This document shows positions 24,979 through 33,433 of a stretch of 36,739 nucleotides of DNA, in pieces. Position numbers and translations under genes: made by a program. Each line of letters opens with the position of its first letter. The first letter of the stretch is position 1. Below the pieces are notes generated by a model, which made no database searches, was not told the DNA's origin, and was given only the letters and a program-made list of their open reading frames with translations. The stretch spans positions 1 through 36,739 of the forward strand of contig CAYZTH010000003.1 in NCBI GenBank assembly GCA_964481435.1, given 5' to 3'. The DNA comes from JAPLYB01 sp964481435. GTDB taxonomy: Archaea; Nanobdellota; Nanobdellia; Pacearchaeales; UBA284.

Positions 24979-26184
24979 ATGTTAATAGGAATAGTAGGCA
25001 AAGCCAATTGCGGCAAGAGTACGTTTTTCAAGGCTGCAACTCTCTCAGAGGTTCTTATTGCGAATTATCCATTCGCCACGATTAAACCAAACCACGGCAT
25101 CGGATATGTAAGAGTCGAGTGCATTGAGAAATTTTTCAAAGTCAAATGCAATCCAAGAGAGGGTTTCTGCATTCATGGACAGAGATTTGTTCCTGTTGAA
25201 TTGCTTGATGTGGCAGGACTTGTGCCTGGAGCACATGAGGGCAAGGGCCTAGGAAATCAATTTTTAGATGATTTAAGCAATGCTGATTTATTGATTCATG
25301 TTGTTGATATGGCGGGCTTGACTGATTGCGAAGGAAAACCCTGTTCTGCAGGAATGAGAGACCCTTGCGATGATATTCTTTTTTTAGAGGAAGAACTTGA
25401 CTACTGGTACTTAGGAATTCTAAAGAAAGTCTGGAGAACTTTTGTCAGGAAGATTGAAGTTGAACACAGCGAGTTTGAGAAAGCTGTTGCTAAGCAATTT
25501 TCTGGATTAAAGGTCACAGAGGAAATGGTCAGAAGCGCCTTGAAGAAACTCGGAATCGACCTTGAAGAAGAAAAACCCTCTGTCTGGCAAGAATCTAGAC
25601 TGTTTGAATTTTCAAGAGAGCTTAGAAGAGCTAGTAAACCAATGATTATCGCTGCAAATAAATCAGATAGGCCTGAATTTGAGGATAACTTCAAGAAAGC
25701 TAAAGAGAAATTCCCTGAACTTTTGATTGTTCCTTGCTCTGCTGAATCAGAGCTTGCCCTAAGAGAGGCTTCAAGATCTGAACTTATTGAATATATTCCG
25801 GGAGATCCTGATTTTAAAATATTAAGGCCAGAAAAGCTAGATGAAAGAAGAGAAAAAGCTCTTGAATTTGTAAAGAATAAAATTTTGAACAAGTGGAAAA
25901 ACACAGGAGTCCAGCAAGTCTTGAATACTGCTGTTTTTGATTATCTGAAATATATCTATATCTTTCCAGGCGGCTTAAATAAATTGACAGACAGCAAGGG
26001 CAATGTTCTTCCTGACTGCTATTTGATGCCTCCGGGAACAACTGCCCTGAACTTCGCTTTCAGAATCCATAGTGATATTGGAAACGGTTTTGTTAAAGCA
26101 ATGGATGTCAAGAAAAAGGTCGCTATGGGCAAGGACCATGTCCTAAAGAATGGTGATGTCATAGAGATTATGACGAAGAAATAA
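24979..26184 (+). CDS. archaeal YchF/OBG-type GTPase with TGS domain
   Basis: 401-aa translation-associated P-loop NTPase. Motifs: G1 GKANCGKST (7-15), G2 region FATIKPN, G3 DVAGLVPGAHEGKG (77-90) with the hydrophobic substitution of the catalytic Gln typical of this subgroup, G4 ANKSD (226-230), then a helical domain and a C-terminal TGS domain (about 325-401, FPGGLNKL ... LKNGDVIEIM). Unlike bacterial YchF (NxxE, ATP-preferring), the NKxD motif predicts GTP. Members associate with ribosomes and may take part in stress or antioxidant control. It is preceded by about 150 nt carrying its own promoter and the divergent HEPN operator. Confidence 0.92.
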   Translation: MLIGIVGKANCGKSTFFKAATLSEVLIANYPFATIKPNHGIGYVRVECIEKFFKVKCNPREGFCIHGQRFVPVELLDVAGLVPGAHEGKGLGNQFLDDLSNADLLIHVVDMAGLTDCEGKPCSAGMRDPCDDILFLEEELDYWYLGILKKVWRTFVRKIEVEHSEFEKAVAKQFSGLKVTEEMVRSALKKLGIDLEEEKPSVWQESRLFEFSRELRRASKPMIIAANKSDRPEFEDNFKKAKEKFPELLIVPCSAESELALREASRSELIEYIPGDPDFKILRPEKLDERREKALEFVKNKILNKWKNTGVQQVLNTAVFDYLKYIYIFPGGLNKLTDSKGNVLPDCYLMPPGTTALNFAFRIHSDIGNGFVKAMDVKKKVAMGKDHVLKNGDVIEIMTKK

Positions 26185-26208
26185 GTTTGTGTGAAGTGCC
26201 TTATTCTC

Positions 26209-26787
26209 TTATGGGCGATAATTCCTGCTTAGGACAAAACTTCTACGACTAGGTGCACTATCCCTAAGAGGAGAAATAACCACGGGCACATTTGCTGCGC
26301 CACTAACTTCTTGATCATATGCTGCTTCTGCCTGGTTCATACCCAAATCGAAAACTCTCCTTCGTGCTTCTCCTCCACTAGTATAGTAAACATGACTTGG
26401 AACATGCACGCTTTCCCCCCTTTTCTTAAGAAGCTGCCCTAGTGCCTCCGCAGGGTTGCACATCACAAATAAATCAATACTCCTATAGTGGCCTCTTCCT
26501 TTAGCAATCTCTGATTGGTCTGGTTGCCATAGGTAACTAGGGGTTGGACCACTTCCTATTTCAACTCTTTTCATGGGAATTTGCCCAGAATAAACGCTAG
26601 AACCCGCGACAATTGTGGTGATAGGAGCTCCTATACCATTAATTAATCGAAGTGTGGCCCGAACTCTTGCTTGTTCTACTCTTTTTAGAGTAAGAAGCCA
26701 TACTTTTGCATCTTGATACTCGCCAGCAGTGATATTCAAGAATTCACCAATTCCACAACATTCTGAATCAACCTGCTGTTCTGCCAT
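26209..26787 (-). CDS. hypothetical soluble protein
   Basis: 192-aa protein of unknown family, with no signal peptide or membrane helix. It is Arg- and Gly-rich, with a cysteine pair near the N-terminus (ECCGIGEF) and an Arg-rich end (PSRRSFVLSRNYRP). A central IVAGSSVYSGQIPMKRVEIG is beta-like. It follows dphB by 52 nt on the same strand and may share its message. It ends 24 nt from the convergent GTPase stop. Orphan in my view; I would not assign a function. Confidence 0.6.
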   Translation of the reverse strand: MAEQQVDSECCGIGEFLNITAGEYQDAKVWLLTLKRVEQARVRATLRLINGIGAPITTIVAGSSVYSGQIPMKRVEIGSGPTPSYLWQPDQSEIAKGRGHYRSIDLFVMCNPAEALGQLLKKRGESVHVPSHVYYTSGGEARRRVFDLGMNQAEAAYDQEVSGAANVPVVISPLRDSAPSRRSFVLSRNYRP

Positions 26788-26839
26788 TTTTATTTATCAA
26801 GAAACAACTTTATAAGGATTGTTGTAGTTTTTTGCACAC

Positions 26840-27538
26840 TTATTCTTCAGAGAAATGAAGTTCTCCTGGAACAATAATTGAGAATGGTTCATCTATCTTC
26901 TTGGAGATTAACTGTGTTAGTTTTCCTTTCAAAATCTTCTGTTCTCTTAATCCGCCTTTTGAAAAAATGATAATTTCTTTATCTTTTAGGACACTGGATT
27001 TATCGCTTTCTTGAATTTCTTCTAGAGCTTCTTTTAGAGATAAGCCGGGATCAACCAAGATTAGAGTATGGGCCTTAATTGAGAGATTTTCTTTGATTAT
27101 CTCAAAGAAAGAAGTTGGATGATATCGGTTCTGCCATCTTGGAAGGCTTGTTGTCTTGCCGAATTTATATAACTGCAATCCAGTATCGGATATTACATTA
27201 AAGATAGAATTATTATGAATTATTTCAACTTGAACCCTGGCTTTTTCAGCTTCTCGAATAATTGTGATATGGGTTGTTGCTGCTAAAGGATCTCCGTAAA
27301 TAAGAATTGCAACATCTTCGCGCTTCGCTTGATCTATAAGTGTATTGAGATTATTTTCAAAGGTTTCTCTTTTGGATACGAGGACTTTCTTTCCAATTAA
27401 CTTCTCTAAATCCTGAATCTTATAAGGAAATGTTGTAGTATAGGTCTCTAAATAGGCTTTTTCGCTTTTCTTTATTGCTTCGAGAGCACGAAGGGATATA
27501 TCTTTCAAATCTAGCCCTAATCCAATTAAGTATAACAT
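26840..27538 (-). CDS. dphB: diphthine synthase DphB (Dph5)
   Basis: SAM-dependent methyltransferase that trimethylates the 3-amino-3-carboxypropyl histidine of elongation factor 2 in diphthamide synthesis, a pathway of archaea and eukaryotes only. 232 aa with the tetrapyrrole-methylase-like fold. LIGLGLD is at the N-terminus, GDPLAATTH (82-90) is the SAM/substrate loop, FGKTTS is at 126-131, and a C-terminal FSIIVPGELHFSEE closes the chain. Length and motifs match the family. Neither Dph2 nor EF-2 is in the window. Confidence 0.95.
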   Translation of the reverse strand: MLYLIGLGLDLKDISLRALEAIKKSEKAYLETYTTTFPYKIQDLEKLIGKKVLVSKRETFENNLNTLIDQAKREDVAILIYGDPLAATTHITIIREAEKARVQVEIIHNNSIFNVISDTGLQLYKFGKTTSLPRWQNRYHPTSFFEIIKENLSIKAHTLILVDPGLSLKEALEEIQESDKSSVLKDKEIIIFSKGGLREQKILKGKLTQLISKKIDEPFSIIVPGELHFSEE

Positions 27539-27630
27539 AAAAATAGATAGAAACTAAGTTTAAAAATTATGCTAGAATCACTAAGATAGCATAAGCTTTT
27601 AAATTGTCAAAGATATTTTTAGATTGAAAA

Positions 27631-28500
27631 ATGCCATCAATTGAACCAACACTGCTAAGGACGCCTGAAATTGAACAATTGGGTGATACAATTATTGATT
27701 GCTCGCCTTTATGCATGGTTCCAGAAAGAATTACGAGGGAAATGAAAAAAAATCCTTCAACTTATGACGGATGCAGAGATCTGAAAGACTATCATGGAAG
27801 AGTTTTTGAGAGGGGTGTTAGAAGATCTATTTATGTTGCAGCTACTATTCTTGGTCTTAATATAAGACCCTATCCTAGCGATCCTCAACCCTATTTTAGA
27901 GAGGCAAACCCTGAAGATTTTGGGGAGGATACGGGCGTTGCGAAAGTAAGCTCCGCGGGAGTATTCCTTTCTGGTCAGAGATTCGGTACAACGAGAGCAG
28001 AGTATGATTCAGTTATCCTATTTCCGGACAACACAATTACGGTTCTTGAAGCTACAATTTCAGACAGACAAGCCCTAGATAGAATGGACCCTGTTAAATA
28101 TGATCAACACCTTCGTCATCTTAGGAGAAGATTAACTAGAAGAGGATTAACCGGCAAGATGGGATATGTCGTTGCTACTATTGCAGATTTTATAGGTCCA
28201 GAACAAAATAAGATGATGGATGTTATGGATAAATTTGAAAATGATGGGGGAATACTTATAGATATCCCACTTTCATTCAGAACATTCTGCGATGAAGTAG
28301 ATAGGTGTGTTGAACAAGAAGGACTTCCTCTTGGCGAATATTACAACGTTCTTCATGAAGATGCTTCCTGGAATCGTCTAACGGTTAGAACAAAGAGAAA
28401 GAGTACAAGACCAAGAGGGCTTAAAGCTGATAGGGAAAGAGGGTATCATCAAGAAAAGTTTTTAGATGGACAACCCCCCGTACAAGACAAAACTAGTTGA
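27631..28500 (+). CDS. PD-(D/E)xK nuclease-like protein with substituted lysine
   Basis: 289-aa soluble protein that looks like a restriction-endonuclease-fold domain. A helix with Glu60 (HGRVFERGVRRS) is followed by AEYDSVIL (Asp126), a turn, and TVLEATIS (Glu140-x-Thr142). YDQHLRHL then carries Gln159, in the place of the Q-x-x-x-Y helix of RecB-like nucleases. The catalytic Lys of E-x-K is Thr here, so it may be inactive, use a migrated residue, or be a binding protein. An Arg/Lys-rich C-terminal tail (TKRKSTRPRGLKADRERG) could bind nucleic acid. TATA-like CTTTTAAATT about 30 nt before the ATG supports the start. Fold assignment is by pattern only. Confidence 0.55.
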   Translation: MPSIEPTLLRTPEIEQLGDTIIDCSPLCMVPERITREMKKNPSTYDGCRDLKDYHGRVFERGVRRSIYVAATILGLNIRPYPSDPQPYFREANPEDFGEDTGVAKVSSAGVFLSGQRFGTTRAEYDSVILFPDNTITVLEATISDRQALDRMDPVKYDQHLRHLRRRLTRRGLTGKMGYVVATIADFIGPEQNKMMDVMDKFENDGGILIDIPLSFRTFCDEVDRCVEQEGLPLGEYYNVLHEDASWNRLTVRTKRKSTRPRGLKADRERGYHQEKFLDGQPPVQDKTS

Positions 28501-28511
28501 TTTCTTTATTT

Positions 28512-28769
28512 TTACTTATTTTTTGCTTTCAAGAAACATGCTAAAAAGAGGAGGAAAACAAAAACTAGGGCAGAGAGAAGAAAAATAAGAGCATCGGATT
28601 TTACAAGTATCAGACTTAAAATCATCCCTATAATCGAGAGAACGATGATTAGAGCAAAAAAAGGCTTTCCTTGCTTTAGTTCTTCTTTTATATATCTAGA
28701 GAGAAAGAAACCTAAAGGAAATCCAGAAATCGCCAGGATTGCGGCCATTATTAGCTGGGGGGTATTCAT
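28512..28769 (-). CDS. small three-helix membrane protein
   Basis: 85-aa protein with three hydrophobic segments (about 4-24, 37-57 and 60-80), a positively charged loop (RYIKEELKQGK) and a basic C-terminus (KAKNK). No family recognised. It is convergent with the preceding gene (11-nt gap) and divergent from the anchored lipase gene, whose promoter region it shares. Confidence 0.6.
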   Translation of the reverse strand: MNTPQLIMAAILAISGFPLGFFLSRYIKEELKQGKPFFALIIVLSIIGMILSLILVKSDALIFLLSALVFVFLLFLACFLKAKNK

Positions 28770-28874
28770 TTTTTAATTTATAAAAAATATTTAGATCTTT
28801 TTTCTTAAATAATTAGGGGGGTTAGGTTTTTATATTTAATTAATCTAACTCACCAGATATCAAAAAGAGGAAAA

Positions 28875-30950
28875 ATGGAAAAAATACCAAAATACGAAGG
28901 GGATAGTATAAAAAGAACCCCTGTTCCTAAAGAAATACACCAGGGTAAAAAGTTGGAGACATTCTTCTTTGTGGTTATACTCCTTTTGCTTGTTTTGGCT
29001 TTAATTTTTCTTACCCCAAAATTGATTCCTTTAATTAATTCACTTTTTGGAAAAGATATTTTGATAAAGGTGGATACTAGCAAACAAAATTTTTATCTGG
29101 AGCATGGACAGACAGAAAAATTAGATTTTATCATCTCCATAACTGGAAGTTCTTTATGTACGGCAAAATGCAGTTATAATTTTTTAGACCTAAGCAACAA
29201 TCAAACAATTAATCAAGAGAACTTTACCCTCGGCCCGTTAGCACAGACTAAGACCTTTGAACTTGGGGCAAATAGAATTGGAAGCGGGCAAGAACTCTAT
29301 AGGCTAGATCTTGAATGTAAGGGGATTTATAGTGAGGCCTGCCAAACCTCCGGAAGAACGTCCTATAGAAATATCTTAATCACAGTTAATTATGACTTAA
29401 ATGATGCAGAGAGACTCTTAAAAGAAAATTCTTTGAATAGATTGAATGATCTTCTTAATAAATTAAATGACTGGCACTCTGAGATAAATTACTTTGATAA
29501 AAGCCTTGATGAATTAAATAAAAAGATTATCGCAGAGGATGCAATAACTGAGAAGGCATATCTAAAGGAGCTTATTCCCAATTTAGACGGATTCATGTAT
29601 GATTTAAGGAATTTATGGAATAAACAAGATTATTATCAACTTAATGATAGCATCGCACAGTATTCTGTGTTCTTCTCAGATTTTGAACAGGAATTTTTTA
29701 GAGTAAATTCTAGTATATACCAAAATATTTTAGAATATAATCACCTAGTAGATAATATCTTCTTAATAAGGAAGATGTTGGTAGAGATGAGAGAAGCACT
29801 ATCTTTGAATGAGACAAATTTCTCAAGAGGCCCTGCAGTTAATGATACAATCCTCGAATTCAATTCTCTTTTAGAGAGGATATATAAAAGAGACTTTTTA
29901 CAAAATAAAAAATCACTAGTAGAACCAGTCATGATTAGGACATTTGAGTTATATATTGATTTTAAAAATCAATCAGGAGGATTCTCTTACTTGCCGATTG
30001 AAAATTATTCTACCATCGATGAAATAAATCTAACTTTGATAAAATATGATAGAACGAACTTCTCCTTGGGCATATCCTTTGATAAACCAAAAGATGTATG
30101 TTGTATACGGGGTAAATGTAGTGAGTGCTGCATACTTGAATCTTGTAGAAATAATCCCTCTAATTTTCCGATTATCTTCGTCCACGGCCATGACATGAGC
30201 AAATATACCTCTGCAGAGTATAATCTTGATGAACAAAACAAAATCCAGAAGAAGCTTGAAAGCGAGGGTTTTGTAAATGCTGGAGCAATCTCAATCAATT
30301 CAAAAGAAGAAGACCCGGGAATTCTTGGTGAGATGAATGCTCCCTTAACCTTTAGGGTAAGCTACTATCTAGATACCCAGAACAATTCCGGGGAATATGT
30401 TGAAGTCCAAACAAAAGATGAAGGCATAACAGATTATGCTGTAAGATTAAAAAGATTAATTGACATTGTGAAGTACAAGACGGGCAAACCCAAGGTCATG
30501 ATCGTTGCTTATAGCATGGGCGGACTAGTCTCTAGAAAATATGCACAAATTTATGGAGATAAGGATATCTATAAGTTAATTCTGCTAGCAACACCGAATA
30601 ATGGTATATACAGTGAGATAGCTGAACTTTGCCCGGTCATAGGCGGAAAAAAAGAGTGCGAGGATATGAATGCTAATAGCACATTCATGAGAGAACTTAG
30701 CACATATCAATTAAAAGTTCCAACTTATACTATCGTGGGCTCGGGATGCAAGATGATTAATGGAGATGGAGATGGCGTTGTTCTAGTTGAAAGTTCAAAG
30801 CTCTCTTGGGCAAATAATTCAATTGTCAAAGGAGATTGCTATGGGCAGGTTTTGCATACAAAACTGACAAATCCAGGGTTGTATCCAGATGCCTATAATC
30901 TCATACTAGAAGTCCTGAAAGAAGAAAATCCAGAATCAGACACTTCTTAA
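28875..30950 (+). CDS. membrane-anchored alpha/beta hydrolase (lipase/PGAP1-like)
   Basis: 691-aa protein anchored by one N-terminal helix (about 33-56), so the bulk is probably extracellular. An immunoglobulin-like beta region (about 65-170) is followed by a long helical, coiled-coil-prone stalk (about 175-350) and a compact cysteine cluster C409-C410-x4-C415-x2-C418-C419-x4-C424. The hydrolase domain comes next: FVHGHD oxyanion strand (435-440), nucleophile Ser547 in VAYSMGGLVSR, Asp633 in GDGDGVV and His661 in VLHTKL. The triad order fits LCAT/PGAP1-like lipases. The natural ester substrate is unknown; lipid or lipoprotein hydrolysis at the cell surface is likely. AGAGGAAAA precedes the ATG. 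Confidence 0.85.
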   Translation: MEKIPKYEGDSIKRTPVPKEIHQGKKLETFFFVVILLLLVLALIFLTPKLIPLINSLFGKDILIKVDTSKQNFYLEHGQTEKLDFIISITGSSLCTAKCSYNFLDLSNNQTINQENFTLGPLAQTKTFELGANRIGSGQELYRLDLECKGIYSEACQTSGRTSYRNILITVNYDLNDAERLLKENSLNRLNDLLNKLNDWHSEINYFDKSLDELNKKIIAEDAITEKAYLKELIPNLDGFMYDLRNLWNKQDYYQLNDSIAQYSVFFSDFEQEFFRVNSSIYQNILEYNHLVDNIFLIRKMLVEMREALSLNETNFSRGPAVNDTILEFNSLLERIYKRDFLQNKKSLVEPVMIRTFELYIDFKNQSGGFSYLPIENYSTIDEINLTLIKYDRTNFSLGISFDKPKDVCCIRGKCSECCILESCRNNPSNFPIIFVHGHDMSKYTSAEYNLDEQNKIQKKLESEGFVNAGAISINSKEEDPGILGEMNAPLTFRVSYYLDTQNNSGEYVEVQTKDEGITDYAVRLKRLIDIVKYKTGKPKVMIVAYSMGGLVSRKYAQIYGDKDIYKLILLATPNNGIYSEIAELCPVIGGKKECEDMNANSTFMRELSTYQLKVPTYTIVGSGCKMINGDGDGVVLVESSKLSWANNSIVKGDCYGQVLHTKLTNPGLYPDAYNLILEVLKEENPESDTS

Positions 30951-30960
30951 TCTAAAGAAC

Positions 30961-32127
30961 TCATTTCGGGTAGTATTTTCTAAAATAAAATTCAATTATT
31001 TCTTTACAATTAAAAGCAAATTTTAATCCTTTTATTTGATTGAATGAAACCAACATTGCCTTTTGTCCTTCATTTACCTTGATATCTTGATTTATATGTT
31101 GGTCCACTTTTCTAAAAACGTGAATCGCATAACCATTGAATGGAAAATTTCCTAAATATTCTGGGTTCTTTAAATCGTAGTTCAACTCTTCTCTTAGTTC
31201 ACGAACTATTGCTTGCTCGGGGGTTTCTCCCGGTTCTATGTCGCCGCCAAATGTTCCTAAACAATTAGGATATCGAATTGTCTCTTTTTTATCTCTTAAT
31301 TGAAGAAGAACTTCTCCTTTTCCATTATCAAGAATCAAAGAACAATTTGGTTTAGTTTTAATAATCATTTTTAATCCAAAAAACTCCCCCGCATTCTCAT
31401 CTGTTTGTTTTTCAACTTCTTGAAGTGAGAGCTTTTTTATTTCGGCAATCTTCTCACATGCGACTTTGACATTGATTGGCTCGCCGAATTCCTGGCCCTC
31501 TTGTTTAAACCAAGGAGAGTCAGTTTCAAGCATAATCCTGTTCAGAGGCATATCTCGAGCAATCTTTTTTATTGTCTTTGATTTTGCTATGCTTGGACCA
31601 ATTGAAGCATACCATCCATTTTCTATAATCTTCTGGACAGAGTCTTTATCCTGGAGAAGATGCATCAAAACTTTCTTGCCCTTCATTCCTTGCTGCTCTA
31701 GAATCGCTATTGCGTCTTCAGTTGAGTCCCAGGAGTGAATAACCAGGGGCAAGTTTAGTTCTCTTGCGAGTTTAATTAGTCTTATGAAAAGCTCTTTTTG
31801 TTTTTCTCTCCATTCCGGCTCTTTAATCCAGTGATAGTCTAATCCTATTTCTCCGATAGCTGAAATTTTAGAGGCATGCTTATGAATGAACTTCAGAACG
31901 TGCTCTATTTCCTCCTCCCTAAGTTCTTTGATAAATTCTGGATGAAGACCTATGCAAATCTTGACAAAAGGATGATATTTTTCATATATTTCGAGGGTCT
32001 TATCAATGTCTTGTGGATGGGCGCAGCTTGAGATAATATGCCTAAGTTCCTTCTTCCATTTTGGAATAAGCTCTTCAAGCCGATCATAAATTTCTTCTTG
32101 TTCAAGGTGACAGTGTGCGTCTATCAT
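30961..32127 (-). CDS. tatD: TatD-family metal-dependent nuclease fused to a Nudix hydrolase
   Basis: 388-aa fusion. Residues 1-253 are a complete TatD DNase domain with all ligands: His5, His7 (DAHCH), Glu93 (GEIGLDYH), His131 (VIHSWD), His156 (LMHLL) and Asp203 (ETDSPW). Residues 254-388 are a complete Nudix domain with the box G295-x5-E301-x7-REL-x-EEL (309-315). The junction GLKMIIK has no linker. TatD enzymes cleave DNA ends; Nudix enzymes hydrolyse nucleoside diphosphate derivatives, so a DNA-repair or nucleotide-cleaning pairing is plausible. The true start is ATG 32127; an upstream in-frame extension only translates the tRNA gene. It begins 11 nt after tRNA-Arg on the same strand. Confidence 0.92.
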   Translation of the reverse strand: MIDAHCHLEQEEIYDRLEELIPKWKKELRHIISSCAHPQDIDKTLEIYEKYHPFVKICIGLHPEFIKELREEEIEHVLKFIHKHASKISAIGEIGLDYHWIKEPEWREKQKELFIRLIKLARELNLPLVIHSWDSTEDAIAILEQQGMKGKKVLMHLLQDKDSVQKIIENGWYASIGPSIAKSKTIKKIARDMPLNRIMLETDSPWFKQEGQEFGEPINVKVACEKIAEIKKLSLQEVEKQTDENAGEFFGLKMIIKTKPNCSLILDNGKGEVLLQLRDKKETIRYPNCLGTFGGDIEPGETPEQAIVRELREELNYDLKNPEYLGNFPFNGYAIHVFRKVDQHINQDIKVNEGQKAMLVSFNQIKGLKFAFNCKEIIEFYFRKYYPK

Positions 32128-32138
32128 TTTAAAAAAAG

Positions 32139-32213
32139 CGGACCCGACAGGATTTGAACCTGCGACCCCTTGCTTAGAAGGCAAGTGCTCTATCCAAACT
32201 GAGCTACGGGTCC
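32139..32213 (-). tRNA. tRNA-Arg (anticodon UCU)
   Basis: 75-nt gene, intronless and without encoded CCA. Acceptor GGACCCG/CGGGTCC with discriminator G, D-stem GCTC/GAGC, anticodon stem CTTGC/GCAAG with loop CTTCTAA (anticodon TCT, reads AGA/AGG), and T-arm GCAGG-TTCAAAT-CCTGT. A TATA-like CTTTAAAAGT lies about 25-35 nt upstream, and a run of seven T immediately follows the 3' end. It lies between an alpha/beta hydrolase gene and tatD, all on the minus strand. Confidence 0.97.
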
Positions 32214-32248
32214 ATGAAAATTCAAGATATTTCAGACTTTTAAAGTTT

Positions 32249-32863
32249 TCATTTCACGTCTTCTCTAATCATCTTGACTAATTCAGGAAACTCAGAAATC
32301 TGGAAATGACTTTTTATATGATTGTAGACTATTATTTTTGCGTTCTCCAACTTTTCCCTATATTTCTTAGCATGCTCAACCGGAACAACATCATCTCCTT
32401 TGGCAAATAAAAGAGTGATTTTTTTGCAATTTTTCTCAATAAGGGATAAGTCAGATTTAAGCTTGAATCCTCCTGCCAAATCTTCAGTTGGCAGAGTATC
32501 GTCGAATGGTGCGGCAACTAAATAAACAGAGAGTATTTTTCTGGGAAATTTGTTCTCAGAGAGATATTTTGCAAGGAATGTCCCCCCAAGCGATAAGCCA
32601 AGTAAAATAACATTATCCTTTAGAAAGAGGATATACCTCTCAAAAACAATCTTCCATTCTTCGTATTTTGCATTATCGGTCATGGGCATGCGAGTTCTTA
32701 TTATCTGAAAGCCCTTGCCTAACTTTTTATCAAAATATTCGGCATGCCATTTTTTTCTTTTGTCAAGAGAAATCTCATTGGTTTTTAGCCATTTTATGTA
32801 ATCTTTCTGATTATTGAAAGTCATACCGCCATGAACATAAAGGATTTGGGTCTTGTTTAACAT
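32249..32863 (-). CDS. alpha/beta hydrolase, RBBP9/YdeN-like
   Basis: 204-aa cytosolic serine hydrolase. ILYVHGGMTF is the oxyanion strand, GLSLGG contains nucleophile Ser91, AKGDDVVP carries the acid (Asp157 or Asp158), and KSHFQ carries His186. The short size and motif spacing match the RBBP9/YdeN group, whose substrates are mostly unknown (esterase or aminopeptidase-like activity in some). I chose ATG 32863 rather than GTG 32881 because a TATA-like AAATTAATAAAT lies about 27 nt upstream. tRNA-Arg starts 35 nt downstream. Confidence 0.85.
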   Translation of the reverse strand: MLNKTQILYVHGGMTFNNQKDYIKWLKTNEISLDKRKKWHAEYFDKKLGKGFQIIRTRMPMTDNAKYEEWKIVFERYILFLKDNVILLGLSLGGTFLAKYLSENKFPRKILSVYLVAAPFDDTLPTEDLAGGFKLKSDLSLIEKNCKKITLLFAKGDDVVPVEHAKKYREKLENAKIIVYNHIKSHFQISEFPELVKMIREDVK

Positions 32864-32959
32864 GATTATTGATTGTCTCACAATTTATTAATTTATCCCC
32901 TTTTTTCTTTCTTCATCGCTTAGAGATTATATTTAAAAACTGGCAGAATTATCAGAAGT

Positions 32960-33304
32960 ATGCAACCAACACACTATCGTGGAAAAGTTGATGGGAATAT
33001 CAAAAAGTACCTGAGACGAAGGCACGAAGATGGCGCTGTTTGTCCTTCATTTGTTGGATATGAACCTTTTGAACAACTATGGGCATTGCGAGTAGTTTTT
33101 CCATATGTCACATCAATAAGACTCTTCTTTCCACAACGACAAGATGAACATTACTATGTTATTGACAAGGATACAGCCGAAGGCGTTCTACTTAAAGCAC
33201 ATTCCGGACAACAAGGGAGACATAGTATCAGGTCGCTTCTTACTAATAAAGAATCACAATATTGGGAAGTTGATGGCTTACATCCAAGCGCATATCGAGA
33301 CTAA
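32960..33304 (+). CDS. hypothetical protein
   Basis: 114-aa soluble protein of no recognised family. It is rich in Arg, His and aromatics (THYRGKVDGNIKKYLRRRHED, FFPQRQDEHYYVIDKD, HSGQQGRHSIRSLL), which suggests nucleic-acid contact without proving it. A TATA-like ATATTTAAAAAC lies about 25 nt before the ATG, consistent with a leaderless message. It is divergent from the alpha/beta hydrolase gene. A different frame in the same place is a shadow. Confidence 0.6.
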   Translation: MQPTHYRGKVDGNIKKYLRRRHEDGAVCPSFVGYEPFEQLWALRVVFPYVTSIRLFFPQRQDEHYYVIDKDTAEGVLLKAHSGQQGRHSIRSLLTNKESQYWEVDGLHPSAYRD

Positions 33305-33433
33305 TTTATTTTATTTTCTGTTTTGGCTCACATTTATAAACCCATATTTATTAAATAATTGTCCCAAAGAACGCAAGTAATTTTTCTTGTAGTGTTTGGT
33401 AAATAGATATGAATAAATTTGATTGGAGGAAAA

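Noticed and set aside
25401..25904. 167-codon minus-strand frame inside the YchF-like GTPase gene
   Set aside because: Antisense shadow of a clearly coding gene; Ser/Leu-rich composition typical of shadows.
32128..32184. In-frame N-terminal extension of tatD reading SKQGVAGSNPVGSA
   Set aside because: It is the translation of the tRNA-Arg gene (T-arm and acceptor), a well-known artefact; the TatD domain starts at ATG 32127.
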